Part shown: positions 24,501 through 35,700 of the stretch, piece after piece
How positions within the stretch are numbered: the stretch's first letter is position 1
Layout: the number at the start of each line of letters is the position of its first letter
Assembly: GCA_026874595.1 (NCBI GenBank)
Contig: CM049307.1
Location: 54,724,370 to 54,788,369 of the forward strand
Length of the DNA stretch: 64,000 nt
Direction: 5' to 3'
From: Sipunculus nudus
Lineage: Eukaryota; Annelida; Sipuncula; Golfingiida; Sipunculidae
The notes under the pieces: model-generated
Told to the model about the DNA's origin: nothing
The model's database searches: none
The model's input: the letters and a program-made list of their open reading frames with translations, nothing else
Position numbers and translations under genes: made by a program

Positions 24501-26256
24501 TGACAGCATCCTTAAAGGTCTCAAAAATAGAGGAAAAAATCGTGAAAAATCGAAGAATACAGGTGGCGCCACCAGTCTGCAGGAACTGATGGAACATCTC
24601 ATAATCAATATGTATGCCAAAAATCATGACCATCAGTGATGTAGTTATTGAGATATTGAAATTTTTGTATAAAATTTTTTACTACTCTGGGGGGTACTTT
24701 GGGGCCCCATAGCTCGAAGGATATGGTTAACAGAGACCTAATTTCTGGTTTCCAAGGATATTTTTCATGGACCTCTCAGTGTGTTAAGAATTAAGATTCT
24801 AGGTCCAGTCTTTACGATTTGTGCCTTGTTAACAGATGTTCACATTTTGAAAGGTCTCAAAAATAGAGAAAAAATTCATAAAAACTCCAACAATACAGGT
24901 GGCGCCACCAGTCTGCAGGAAGTGATGACACATCTCATGATCAATAGTTATGCCACAAATCAAGACCATCAGTCAAGTAGTTAATGAGATATTGAAGTTT
25001 TTGTATGAAATTTTTGACTTTTCTGGGGGGTACTTTGGGGCCCCATAGCTCAAAGAATATGGGTAACAGAGACCTAATTTCTGGTTTCCATGGAGACTTT
25101 CCATAGGTCTCTCAGTGTGTCAAGAATGAAGATTCTAGGTCCAGTCGTTACGATTTGTGCCATGTTAACAGATGACAGCATCCTTGAAGGTCTCAAAAAT
25201 AGAGGAAAAAATCGTGAAAAATCGAACAAAACAGGTGGCGCCACCAGTCTGCAGGAACTGATGGAACATCTCATAATCAATATGTATGCCAAAAATCATG
25301 ACCATCAGTGATGTAGTTATTGAGATATTGAAGTTTTTGTATTAAATTTTTTACTACTCTGGGAGGTACTTTGGGGCCCCATAGCTCGAAGGATATGATT
25401 AACAGAGACCTAATTTCTGGTTTCCAAGGATATTTTTCATGGACCTCTCAGTGTGTCAAGAATTAAGATTCTAGGTCCAGTCTTTAGGATTTGTGCCTTG
25501 TAAACAGATGTTCACATATGAAAGGTCTCAAAAATAGAGAAAAAAATTCGTAAAAAATTGAACGATATAGGTGGCGCCACCAGTCTGCAGGAAGTGATGG
25601 AAGATCTCATGATCAATATGTATGCCAAAAATCATGACCATCAGTCAAGTATTTAATGAGATATTGAAGTTTTTGCATGAAATTTTTTACTTTCCTGGGG
25701 GGTACTTTGGGGCCCCATAGCTGGAAGGATATGGATAACAAAGACCTAATTTCTGGTTTCCATGGAGACTTTTCATAGGTCTCTCAGTGTGTTGAGAATG
25801 GAGATTCTAGGTCCAGTCGTTACGATTTGTGCCTTGTTAACAGATGTTCACATTTTTAAAGGTATCAAAAATAGAGAAAAAAATTCGTAAAAAATCGAAA
25901 AATACAGGTGGCGACACCAGTCTGCAGGAACTGATGGAACATCTCATGATCAATATGTATGCCAAAAATCATGACCATCAGTCAAGTAGTTAATGAGATA
26001 TTGAAGTTTTTGTATGAAATTTTTTACTTTTCTGGGGGGTACTTTGGGGCCCCATAGCTCGAAGGATATGGGTAACAGAGACCTAATTCCTGGTTTCCAA
26101 GGAGATTTTTCATTGACCTCTCAGAATGTAAAGTTACAAGATTCTAGGTCCAGCGGTTACGATTTGTGCCAGGTTAACGGACAGACGGACAGACAGACGG
26201 ACGATAGACAAAGAGTGATCGCTATAGCTCAGCATGACTGCAAGTCAGCTGAGCTA
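21514..26256 (-). repeat. hairpin-ended repeat with internal tandem arrays, copy E2
   Basis: In inverse orientation to E1 and E3, one end (21514-21548) carries the palindrome TGACCCATGGGTCA and CAGCTGA. The other (about 26165-26256) carries GGACAGACGGAC tracts and a TAGCTCAG...CTGAGCTA hairpin. Inside are two arrays: diverged units of about 250-280 bp (about 21820-22660) and about ten units of ~340 bp (about 22800-26150). Hairpin ends plus internal tandem arrays resemble non-autonomous Helentron/'pearl'-type elements described in bivalves; that assignment is inference. The many 60-108 residue open frames inside, in both directions, repeat from unit to unit and are artefacts of the array. Confidence 0.7.
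22800..26150 (-). repeat. tandem array, ~340-bp period, ten units
   Basis: The segment CCAGTCTGCAG or a close variant recurs with AGTCTG at 22874, 23215, 23557, 23901, 24238, 24574, 24910, 25246, 25582 and 25919, so units are 336-344 bp. Each contains a GGTGGCGCCACC-type palindrome, a TTTGGGGCCCCATAGCTC segment and a CTAGGTCCAGTC segment. From 24238 on, spacing is almost constant at 336 bp and two unit types alternate (GATGTAGTTATTG versus CAAGTAGTTAATG), giving a ~672-bp higher-order repeat. The earlier units are more diverged. Confidence 0.85.
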
Positions 26257-26765
26257 AAAATTGCAAAATTCAGATCTAATTTTGGGTAAACAATTGAATC
26301 TTGATTAAATAAAGTTACATCCCTGAAAAAAAAGTCTCCAGCTTCAGCAATTCTTATGTCAAGTGAGTAATTATATTTCCTGCTTTAAAAAAAATTGCAT
26401 TTTATTTGGGCCCATAACTTCAAAACAATACGCAATACTGACCTAATTTTTGGTATGTTCATAGAAAATATATGGAAGAATATGAATTCATAATATGATC
26501 AAAAACAGATCAGTGGTTTTGATATTAGGCAGCCTTGAAGTGTTACAATGGCTTTTTTATGGAAAACGGAAGTTTTTCCTTAATATCTTGAAGGAACGAA
26601 GTCCAAATGACCAGATTTTTTGTATGGTAGGAGATTTTAGGGACATCTAATAGTATGGAATATTTTTTATTCGTAGGTCTAACAGTTTCAAAATGGGCCC
26701 TGTAAACGGACGGCCAGACATCCAGAAGGACGGACAGACAAAGGACCACAACTATAGCTATACAA
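26257..26765 (-). repeat. E1-related fragment abutting E2
   Basis: Read on the minus strand it matches the first unit of E1 (about 3120-3620): the GTCCGTC tract, 'GAAACTGTTAGACCTA', 'TGCCTAATATCAAAACCACTGATCTG' in shortened form, and a GGGCCCA segment. It directly continues from the outer end of E2, so two related elements are joined head to tail in the same orientation or one is nested beside the other. Confidence 0.55.
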
Positions 26766-26769
26766 CTAT

Positions 26770-27896
26770 AGGGAAGGCTATAAACATTAAACTACTGAAG
26801 CTTATGCACTTAGTAATGAGGGGCCCTGCGGCTGAAATGGTAATCTCCAGTTCACACTGCAGCTGATATGGTTGACCATTGTGTCCATACCAGTTTTTGC
26901 CTCATTTTAGCTGGTGGCCAAAATGGCTGACCAATACTAACTGTGCCTGATATGTCCCTACACCACACTTGGAAACCATGACCAAACAGGAATTTTTCTA
27001 TTGACATGATTAGTACATGAGCCCTGTGCCTCTGGGACCTTCTAAGACCTTCATTAATGAAGTTTATTTGCTGAACTCATTGGTATCACTTAACAGAAAT
27101 CTCACATGCATGTTTTTTTTACAGTTTTTGAAAACATTGGTTTTACACATTTTTTTACATGTTGTTAATTAACATTAATTAACAGTGTAAAATCAGTGTA
27201 AAAACTTGCCAACCTTTGTTTTACTGCACATTCTGCTTTTTATTTTGCTTCACATTCTCATTTACCATTCCAGAATGGGGTTTTGGGGCAGCCCTCAACT
27301 GAAACACGTATTATATGTACCAGTATTCACATGGGACAATCCACCCCTGCAGGACAGTGACCTCTGGTGGACATATGTGCGGTTATTTAGTCACAATAGT
27401 TTGAACAGACTTAAATATTAGCTTTCCATTTGCTTGTAATTTCTCAGCATGCAGTCAGCGGTTCGAATCCAGTTCTGTTATCACATCTTTCCATGTAATT
27501 CTCAATGTACTCATAGTTCACACATTTCTCTTATGTTTAAGATTTCTAAAACAACCAAGGTAAGACAACATAGGTCATGGAACATAGAAAGTAACACAAA
27601 ACACGTAGTCACTACATTAAACTTTATTAATGTAGTCCAGATTCTACACTCGCTCCAAATTCTTTCACTGAAATAAAATAAGAAAAAAAAGTGTACTACT
27701 GTAGAACACAGGCTTCAGCCCAAAACCATAGGATACTGCTGCTTTCATCTTAATTTAGCCACTTATTTTTAATTTTATTTGCTACTTACACTCTCCTCCA
27801 TTACATAAATCCTAAACATCTTTACGTCCATCTGTATACACTCATAACCTCGTCCATACAGTGCTTGAGTGATCCTACATTTGCTCTGAAGCCTGC
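26770..27896. other. non-coding sequence
   Basis: No supported exon or complete element. A lone B-box-like GGTTCGAATCC lies at 27460-27470 without an A box in register. Confidence 0.5.
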
Positions 27897-27903
27897 GTTC
27901 TAT

Positions 27904-28559
27904 CACAGGCGCTTGAATCGCTATATGTGTTGATATTGGCTTAAATAGTGTTCAATTTACCTTAACAACAATCCCCTACCGTTTAATGAGCTGTAAACCA
28001 TGTTATATCGCTTGCCGGTACTTGTTTATATAATAGATACACAAGGCCGGCATCCAAATCTGCGGACGAGTCTATCCATTAAGCGACAAACAGACAAGAT
28101 TTATCCCAGTTTACTATTTCCATAATTATCAACCAATCAGGTGTTAGGTTCCAGGGGGGAATCCTTACTGCTGACCAAGATACATGGGGATTTCCTTGTT
28201 TGGGGTAACAGCTGCTTAATGGATGCAGACTAGTTACAAATAAGAGCTCATTACAAGTGGTACACTGTGTGTATTGGAATTTTTGATGCTTTTATAGAAA
28301 GAAGAACTGGCCATTTAACGACTGTAAGTTTCTTCCCTCGAAAATCTTTGAAATATTTGGGAATTTTAATTGATTTCTTGTATTATTGCCTACCTGTCCG
28401 CAGACTTGGATGCCGGCCTTGTGTATTTATTAAATAAACAAGTACCGGCAAGCGATATATCATGGTTTACAGCTCATAAAACGGTAGGGGATTGTTGTTA
28501 AGGTAAATTGAACACTATTTAAGCCAATATCAACACAAATAGCGATTCAAGCGCCTGTG
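27904..28559. mobile_element. foldback DNA element with 164-bp arms and 7-bp target duplication
   Basis: Left arm 27904-28067 and right arm 28396-28559 are reverse complements with only about ten differences. The ends are CACAGGCGC...GCGCCTGTG. Direct GTTCTAT copies flank it at 27897-27903 and 28560-28566, marking the exact insertion. A further weaker inverted pair lies inside the arms (CCATTAAG near 28077 and CTTAATGG near 28214). No coding frame is present. A 7-bp duplication is unusual among common superfamilies, so I do not assign one. Confidence 0.88.
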
Positions 28560-28566
28560 GTTCTAT

Positions 28567-29030
28567 AGTGGCTCCAAAAAAAGTTTTGCTGAAAAAAAGT
28601 GATAAAAAAAGAGTAATTAATTAGCATCATTTTCAGTAAATCCTCAAGAAAGAGTGACCCTTTCAAGAAAGAATGATTTGGTAGGCCTGTGGTGTCCCTG
28701 GGCAGGGCATCAGTGCGCACGGACTAAATTCACGTCACTGGTCATCAGGTAAGTAAATACCCTTATGTCACCACTGCGCTTGTCTGGGCGATATTACAAG
28801 TAAGTAAAGTAATTACACCAGTACTCATATAAATCTGATAATACCTTAAAAAACATAATTGCAAGTGAAAACCCAGTCAAAATTAATGATGTATGATAAG
28901 GGAACGTTTTGGTATACTGTTTCTCACCTGCTGTCTCTGGAAAAAAAATCCAGGTAACCAAGTGCAACTGCTCTCCCTCCACGCTCCCTCAGCCTCGCTC
29001 GCGGGCTGGTTGTTTTGGACGAAGCACTTC
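28567..29030. other. non-coding sequence
   Basis: No exon or delimited element is supported. The plus- and minus-strand open frames across 28794-29105 have no recognisable domain. Confidence 0.45.
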
Positions 29031-29035
29031 ATGCG

Positions 29036-29086
29036 CAAGTACGGACTAAAACCCGGATGTCGGATGCAAAGCCGGACGTCAATCTC
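29036..29086 (+). repeat. left partner of a widely spaced inverted repeat
   Basis: Segments in the order ATGCGCA, GTACGGACTAA, GGATGTCGGATGC and AAGCC match, on the opposite strand, 30925-30995 (GTACGGGCTAA, GGATGTCGGATGC, AAGCC). The distant copy has an extra ATGTCGGAAGTC duplication. The pair may be the ends of an approximately 1.9-kb element or two fragments of one family. Confidence 0.45.
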
Positions 29087-29890
29087 GGATGCCTTATACT
29101 ACTAGTATAAGGCAACAAACAGAGGATTCAGAGTACATATGAGAATTTTCGGTGTAAACTACATATGAGTATGTATAAATATGCTCACAAGTATAATAAC
29201 TTTGATATTATGCGAGCTTCTAACAGTTCTATACATACAGTAAAAATAATTTTATGTTATACATATACATTATTGCATTATATTATATTATTGGATTATG
29301 TAATATTGAATATAATATTACTGAAAATTATTGGATTTTTATTTTGTAATAAATACGTGAGATATCCTGTGTATACGAAAAACAATTTTTTAAATCGATT
29401 TTTTTGGCGATTCTGCCGTTTCCCTGACACTCAGAATCGTGACTTGTTGTTGAGATAATTTTACAAGAATTGTTAATTTCAGTTACAACTTACATAACGT
29501 TTGATTAATTATCTACGATTTGAAAATAAGTTTGTTTCAGGCCTTGAATATCTCACATACATTGAAGGAAAAGAACATTTTTAATACGTCGTGATTTAAC
29601 TTTTATTGTAAATATAGAGAAAAAATACTTTGACATATTTAATACTACACTGAGAAAAAAAAACACAAACATTTCCTGATTCCAGGGCCGAAGCCTGAGC
29701 AAAGTATGAGGTGCATGGGCAGTACACAAATGCTTTGTGTTAGCGAAGCATAACGAGGGGGCGTACCCCCCTGAGGAGGAGGGTATTGACATTTAAAAAA
29801 AACATGCTCTAAATTGGCATTTCTGTGGGTATTTACTTATAATATAAGCAGGTGCGTAGCTAGGATTGAGGTAGGGGAGGGGGCTATGAT

Positions 29891-30827
29891 CAGTGGCCGA
29901 GCCAGAAATTCGAAAACGGGGGGGGGGGGGGTATCGGGGCGCTTATGTGCATGTATGCATGGGTACTATGAAAAGAGTTATATAAACGTGTATATGCACG
30001 TATATATATATATTACTTTTATTAATAATAATTTTATTATTACTATACGTTATATATTTTAGTGTTAAAATATGATTTTTTTATTTCCAATTATGAACCA
30101 TGGTTTGATTAAGGTTAGTTACAGGTACATGGGCAGGGTATGGGAGGGGGGGTATCCCCCTCCCATATTGGGAAATTGTTGGAATATGCGATGTGAGGAG
30201 GCATTTTGAGGCAATTTTCACAAAAAAATGATGATTTCCTGTTCCTGAAAAAAACTGTTCCCTTATGTCTTTGCGTTATGTAGTCAAACCGTAGAGAGGT
30301 TCAATATTTAATATTTATACTTCTTCAAAATTAGGATATAAAATTTCAATCGTTTTCAAACAAGTCAATGGAGCAAAGGCGCATTTACGTTTCTAACTTG
30401 CAAAATATTATCTGTAAATGTAATGCTCGGAGTAAAATGACTGATTTGTTGAAGCCTTATGTTTAACTCTGCATTTTACCGGGTTTCGTGGTCTCGACAG
30501 CACACAGGCCTAGGACTCCTAAGAGCACAGAGCGCGAGTGCGAGTACCGGTATCACCAGAGCCGTGAGATTGTTCACGGTCGACCCAATCCAGGGCCTGT
30601 TGTTCTGCAGTTTTTCTGCAGCTGTTCATAAATTTCCTTATACTCAACTAATAAATTTAAAATTAATAAACTTCAGATAACTTTAATAAAATCTTAATGA
30701 TAATTAATAATAAAAAAATATGAAAAACGAAAATTAATCACGATAATTGGGAAATTGATCAAATGAGAGATACTGCAGCTCAACAGGGGGCCGTGCGCCC
30801 AAGGCGCTCCCTCTGGATCCGCCACTA
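29891..30827. mobile_element. possible hAT-like element, decayed
   Basis: The left edge CAGTGGCCGAGCCAGAAA and the complement of the right edge, TAGTGGCGGATCCAGAGG, match at most positions and look like hAT ends of the CAGTGG type. No 8-bp duplication is visible, so the boundaries are uncertain. The interior includes a G homopolymer (29921-29932), an inverted GGGAGGGG/CCCCTCCC hairpin near 30140-30165, and no transposase frame. Confidence 0.35.
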
Positions 30828-30845
30828 ATAGGAAAGGCAATTTAA

Positions 30846-30848
<3 letters not shown>

Positions 30849-30903
<55 letters not shown>
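30849..30903. repeat. (AT)n microsatellite
   Basis: An essentially pure AT dinucleotide run. The minus-strand alternating Y/I open frame over it is an artefact. Confidence 0.95.
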
Positions 30904-30909
<6 letters not shown>

Positions 30910-30924
30910 TTATATATATATGTA

Positions 30925-30995
30925 TGTCCGGGGCTTGGCATCCGACATCCGACTTCCGACATCGCTGTATTAGCCCGTACCTCATGCGCATGCGC
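30925..30995 (-). repeat. right partner of a widely spaced inverted repeat
   Basis: It is the inverse match of 29036-29086 described there. It contains three closely spaced TCCGACAT/TCCGACTT motifs. Confidence 0.45.
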
Positions 30996-30996
30996 C
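30985..30996. promoter_or_regulatory. NRF-1-type palindrome, candidate IFT56 promoter element
   Basis: TGCGCATGCGCC contains the palindromic GCGCATGCGC core typical of NRF-1 sites in housekeeping promoters. It lies about 1.8 kb upstream of the IFT56 start codon, which follows an acceptor-like TTTCAG, so a 5' non-coding exon near here is plausible. The link to IFT56 is inferred; the site also overlaps the inverted-repeat partner. Confidence 0.3.
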
Positions 30997-31296
30997 GGTA
31001 CACCACATTCCTCAGGAAATACGGACAGTGGAGTCAGTCATAAGTTGTTGTTTATAATTCTTACAATTTCAGGGAACTGATTTATACCAGCGTCCAGCGA
31101 CCGGTCATTTTTGTAAATATCTTGAAAACCCGAAACAAACGGAGGAGATCTGACCAGGAAAGGCTTCAATATGGTGGGTTGTCAAGCCGGTTGCCAATGA
31201 AGCTTTCACCAAAGCTGAGCAACCTGTCACTGTTTCTCTTGCCAGACATAGTTTTACTTTATGATCTATTTTGATAGTATTACCTTCATCTATCAC

Positions 31297-32775
31297 TCTC
31301 TCTACAGGGAGAATAAGTACTCGGTAAAATTTAGATTCATTACTACTAAGGGAACTTAATTTTCCTCTGATATGAATGTCTTATTTATTATTAGTGTAAA
31401 AAGTAAAAAATATATTTAATATTATTAATATTAATTATAATTATAAATCTGTGTGAACTAGTGTTTATTGTCTTATATTCTGTACAGTCTGAATATGCTC
31501 AAAATCCTCTCTTCACATTTTTTAAAAGATATGCTGGAGCAAAATTTATTTTCCAAGAAAATACCTTGGTTAATCAAAGGCCCTATTTATATTTTAATTT
31601 ACCAACAATTGTACTCCAGTGTTTCATAAATTGTTTATTCAGCAGTTTAATTTATTTGATGTTTGATATATTAAGTACTTCTAGCTTTTGTGATGTGAAG
31701 CTTTTTGAAAAGCTTATTGATACCAAATGATGAGTTTCAAGTTCTAACTAGAGACATAGCCCAATTTAATTGGACTCAGTATTATAAGGCCCTGCCATAT
31801 ATTGAATCCAAAAGCTATTCAGTTAGGGTTTCTACAATATAAGCCCTAGACTACACAGCACCCAGTGCCCATGTAACAAGGGTCAACAGGTGGTAAATAC
31901 CCCGTGCCAGCACGTCACTGTTTAGAGCTGGACCCATTGAAACAGAATGTAACTAAATTCTGGCTGTCAATCACTTAAGACCGTGCAGCTCCCTGTGAGG
32001 TATTCAAGTCCACCCATTCAACTGTTCATCTCTGTCCTTACTGAATTCGCTGACATGCTTCTGGTATAAAGGTCAGTAAAAGTTGAGAAATGATGATCCA
32101 AGTTTTATCTTAGTTGCTATAAAAACCATGAAACACATACTAATTTGCGTTAAAATGGTGTAATCCTGTGTCTTGTTGTTTGGCTGTAAACAGTCAGTCA
32201 AAGAAAATGCAATGGATCCGTGAGTGTTTGTTGGCTTTTTTTTTAGAAACTGTATGGCACACAGAGATGCCGCTGATAAGCCTGGCGCTAATTGATACAG
32301 CGCAAGAGACCCCCCTTCAGCGTGACTTCGGAACAGCTTGTTAGTTCCCTGAGACCCCCAGTGTGAACTAACTAAATTTTTATAAATATTGTGACAAGGA
32401 TGAGTAAGTTTCTCCCAAAATTTATCTCCGGTAGTATTCAATATAAATTTTTAAACAATCATAAGTTTTAACACCATATTTTCATATGTGTGGGAAATGT
32501 GTGTGAAGCTGTCCTTGCTTAGACTAAGTATCTGTACCTTGAATAATGTCAGGGGCTTTGACCAGGATGACATCACCTAAAGTGGTTTAATTTATATTTT
32601 TCTGCAATGATCTATTATTATACTGATATATTCCCTTCAATTTTTCAGCAGTGTGTCAATAAAACTGAGACCATGGTCTCACAGACCATTGCTTTAAAAC
32701 CAAGGAAAATTCCTGTTTTTTCATCAGTTATTCAAGATTGCAAGTACTAAAAAATCATAATTTTCGTCATTTCAG
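31297..32775. other. upstream region of IFT56, no feature assigned
   Basis: I see no coding exon. A 5' UTR exon of IFT56 may lie here or further upstream. The minus-strand frame at 32073-32441 shows no recognisable domain. Confidence 0.45.
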
Positions 32776-35700
32776 ATGCTCTCACGCATGAAGCCGGCCA
32801 CAGGGCCTGGCAGCACAACTCCAGCAAAAGAAAGCAAGAAGAAAAGTTTTCCAAAGCTGGATGATTTCTTAAATAAGAGGGACTATACAGGTGCTATCAC
32901 TCTTCTGGAGGTGAGTGTTGTACAAACCTTAAAAAGTGATTAAATTGAAATTTGTGTACATAAACAAATGTAATGATTAAAGTTAAAACATTGTTCAAAG
33001 GGTATGACAAAATAGAAGTTGACATGAGTAGTCCCATAAATTCTGTGTAATTATGACCTGTGAACTGTGAAGTAAATAAAAATGTCATGTTTTGAGGATC
33101 CTTTCCAAATTTTGACCAATTTGAATTATATATCTTTAATGATATCATATTCTTCAGTGCTCATCATTTATTTGTCAGTGGATAGTAAATATTCACTGAT
33201 CATTGGTATTTTCATTTTAAAAATGAATAAATAAAAAGCTGCCCTTCCACATAATTTTCTGAAAAAAGTGCCTGAGTAACTTTAACATGTAAACTTGATC
33301 ATGTTGTTTGCATGTCTCCAACCACTTGTTTTTAATGTTTCATCATCAGTTCAACAAACATGGTGGAAAGCCTGATGAAGATGCTGATTTGTGGATTGCA
33401 TTTTGTGCCTTTCATCTGGGGGATTATAAACGATCTATGGAAGTAAGTATGAACAAATTGTGGGGACCATTTCTTTGTATCAGAGGCATCATATCATATA
33501 GTTATTACATCTGATATTATGTAATGTTAATATTCTTTATATTCTCCATAATGCACTGATGATGCAGGGTCTGAGTAATGTCTTCTGGCATTTTGTGCAG
33601 TTATTTCTTTGATATCACTGCTGACAGATTTAAGACCTCATGAGATATCCGTATTCTTAAAGGTAATTGAATTTTACTTTATGAACATTGTTTTTGATAT
33701 CACCTTACTGACAGATCTCAGGCCTCATGAGATATCCATATTGTCAAAGGTAATTAAATTTCACTTTATGAACATTGTTTTATTCAGTGAAACAAGGCAA
33801 ACAATCATTTAAAATATGTACAGTTAGGTTCATATTTTCAATGTACAATTCTGATTGCTTGTAATAAGGTCAAAGATGAATTATATTTTTACTACAAAAT
33901 GTGTATTAGCACATATTTGTTATAGATATTTTAGGAATTGTATGTGACTGTTGACTGAGGCATGTTTGTTTATTTATTCAGGAATATGAAAAAATTATAA
34001 AGACTGGCAAGTTTCATCCGGATGTTTATGTTTACCTTGCCTGCTGTTACTTTCTGCTGGGGATGTATCCACAGTCAAAGGAATGTGCAAGTAAAGGTCA
34101 GATCACCAGCTGGGACTAATGTTATACAAAAAATGCATGGTTAAATTCAGGAGTAAAAGCTGGAATAATGAATGAAATGAATAAATAATGATATTATATC
34201 ATTGATATTTATATTTGAAATATGCTGTGCTTAGCTGACTGAAGAATCTATTGTTGAATTTGAAGTTTCATATTGTACAAAAAATTTGCATTTATGGTAT
34301 TATTTGTTAAATATGCATTCAGGATATCAAATACAAGTTATCCTAACAGTTTTACTCTGTCAGAAGATATGACTCAAAATACAAATAGTATCTTTGCATA
34401 AGTATTCTCTGAATTTGATTTGGCTGGAAATGAATATGGAAAGTGCTGAATCTGATGACTAATGCCAAGATGCAGATAAACATATTTTTAAAGCCTGCTA
34501 TTCACCTACCTTTTCTGTAGACTGTATGTGATTTCTGGCTTGTGTTGTAGCCATATTGTTAAAGCCCTGGTAATTCCTGTTAAGAAAGGTTCATGTAATT
34601 CCTCTGTGATGGATGTATGAGCTTGTTTAACTGTTAGCTTTTAGTAAACATGATACATGCCCCAATGCTGACAAAAAGGAAAACTAAGGTAGCTGTTTTC
34701 ACTTTTCACGACGTACAAATGTTGAAATATCATTATGTGCAAGGTAGTCTTTGAAAAAACCCTGGTTTGTTTGACTTGCCTGCCAGATGTCCTTATTTGG
34801 AATATTTTTACAGGCCCCCCCCCCATATTATAAAATACATGAGAATCAACAAAATGAACAACCTGTGTGCAAGGGGATTAGCCTTTTCTGGCCTGTTTCT
34901 ATATAAGTTACAAGGCCTCATCATTAGTTAATAGATGTCAGATATCAGAGTAGGTCCCTTTAAATAAACCTCACACAAAGCTGAAAGCAGTGACTACAAA
35001 TTATTTTATGATCATTGACATTAAAAATAAGACCTCTGACGTGGTTTGAGAGCATCCTTTTTTGACCTTATATTTGCATGTCTTAGCAGGCTCATCAAAC
35101 CGGCTACAAAACCGGTTACTATTCCACTTGTCACACAAGTTCAATGACGAGAAGGAACTGATGGGTCATCACCAAGGTCTGCAGGACATCATCGAGGACC
35201 AGCTGTCACTCGCATCCATTCACTACCTCCGCAGTCACTACCAGGAGGCCATCGATATCTACAAGAGGATACTGTTAGATAACAGGTAGGTATTGTCAGA
35301 ATTAGGTCACGTATAGATAGTCAGTTCCATTCCAATACCCTCCACTATTTTTTTTCTTTTTCAGTTTTTGGTAAGGCATACAATTCCAAAATATTTTTCC
35401 TCAAGTACAGGAAAATGATTAAAATTAAGATAAAATTTTTGCAAAAATATGCATTTGATTAAAAACTACATAGCAATGTTAGCTATTATCTGAAGAATAC
35501 ATGTACAAACTTTCTTTAATTTTTTGTCTATTTATTATGTATTTTCGTATTATTTTTGCAGAGACTACTTGGCCCTGAATGTTTATGTGGCCCTCTGCTA
35601 CTACAAACTTGATTATTACGATGTCTCACAGGTAAGAATAAGGAGAAACTTTCTTTTGGTTAGCTTTCCTAAATATATTTTGAGGTAACAATGCTAAGCA

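Noticed and set aside
23395-25311. Recurrent open frames beginning [21 protein letters not shown] on the + strand, as a repeated protein family
   Set aside because: They recur once per ~340-bp array unit, end at stops within each unit, and mirror frames appear on the other strand. They are shadows of a tandem repeat.
27460-27470. A second Pol III B box (GGTTCGAATCC)
   Set aside because: No A box lies at tRNA spacing upstream and the flanks do not fold as a tRNA; a lone 11-mer match is weak.
30694-30906. Minus-strand frame with a repeating YI pattern
   Set aside because: It is the translation of an AT dinucleotide microsatellite.
31189-31202. An RFX X-box upstream of the ciliary gene IFT56
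   Set aside because: GTTGCC is present, but the second half (TGAAGC) does not match RRNRAC.
32073-32441. 122-residue minus-strand open frame as a gene
   Set aside because: Composition and lack of any recognisable motif suggest chance; it lies just upstream of IFT56 on the opposite strand with no splice support.
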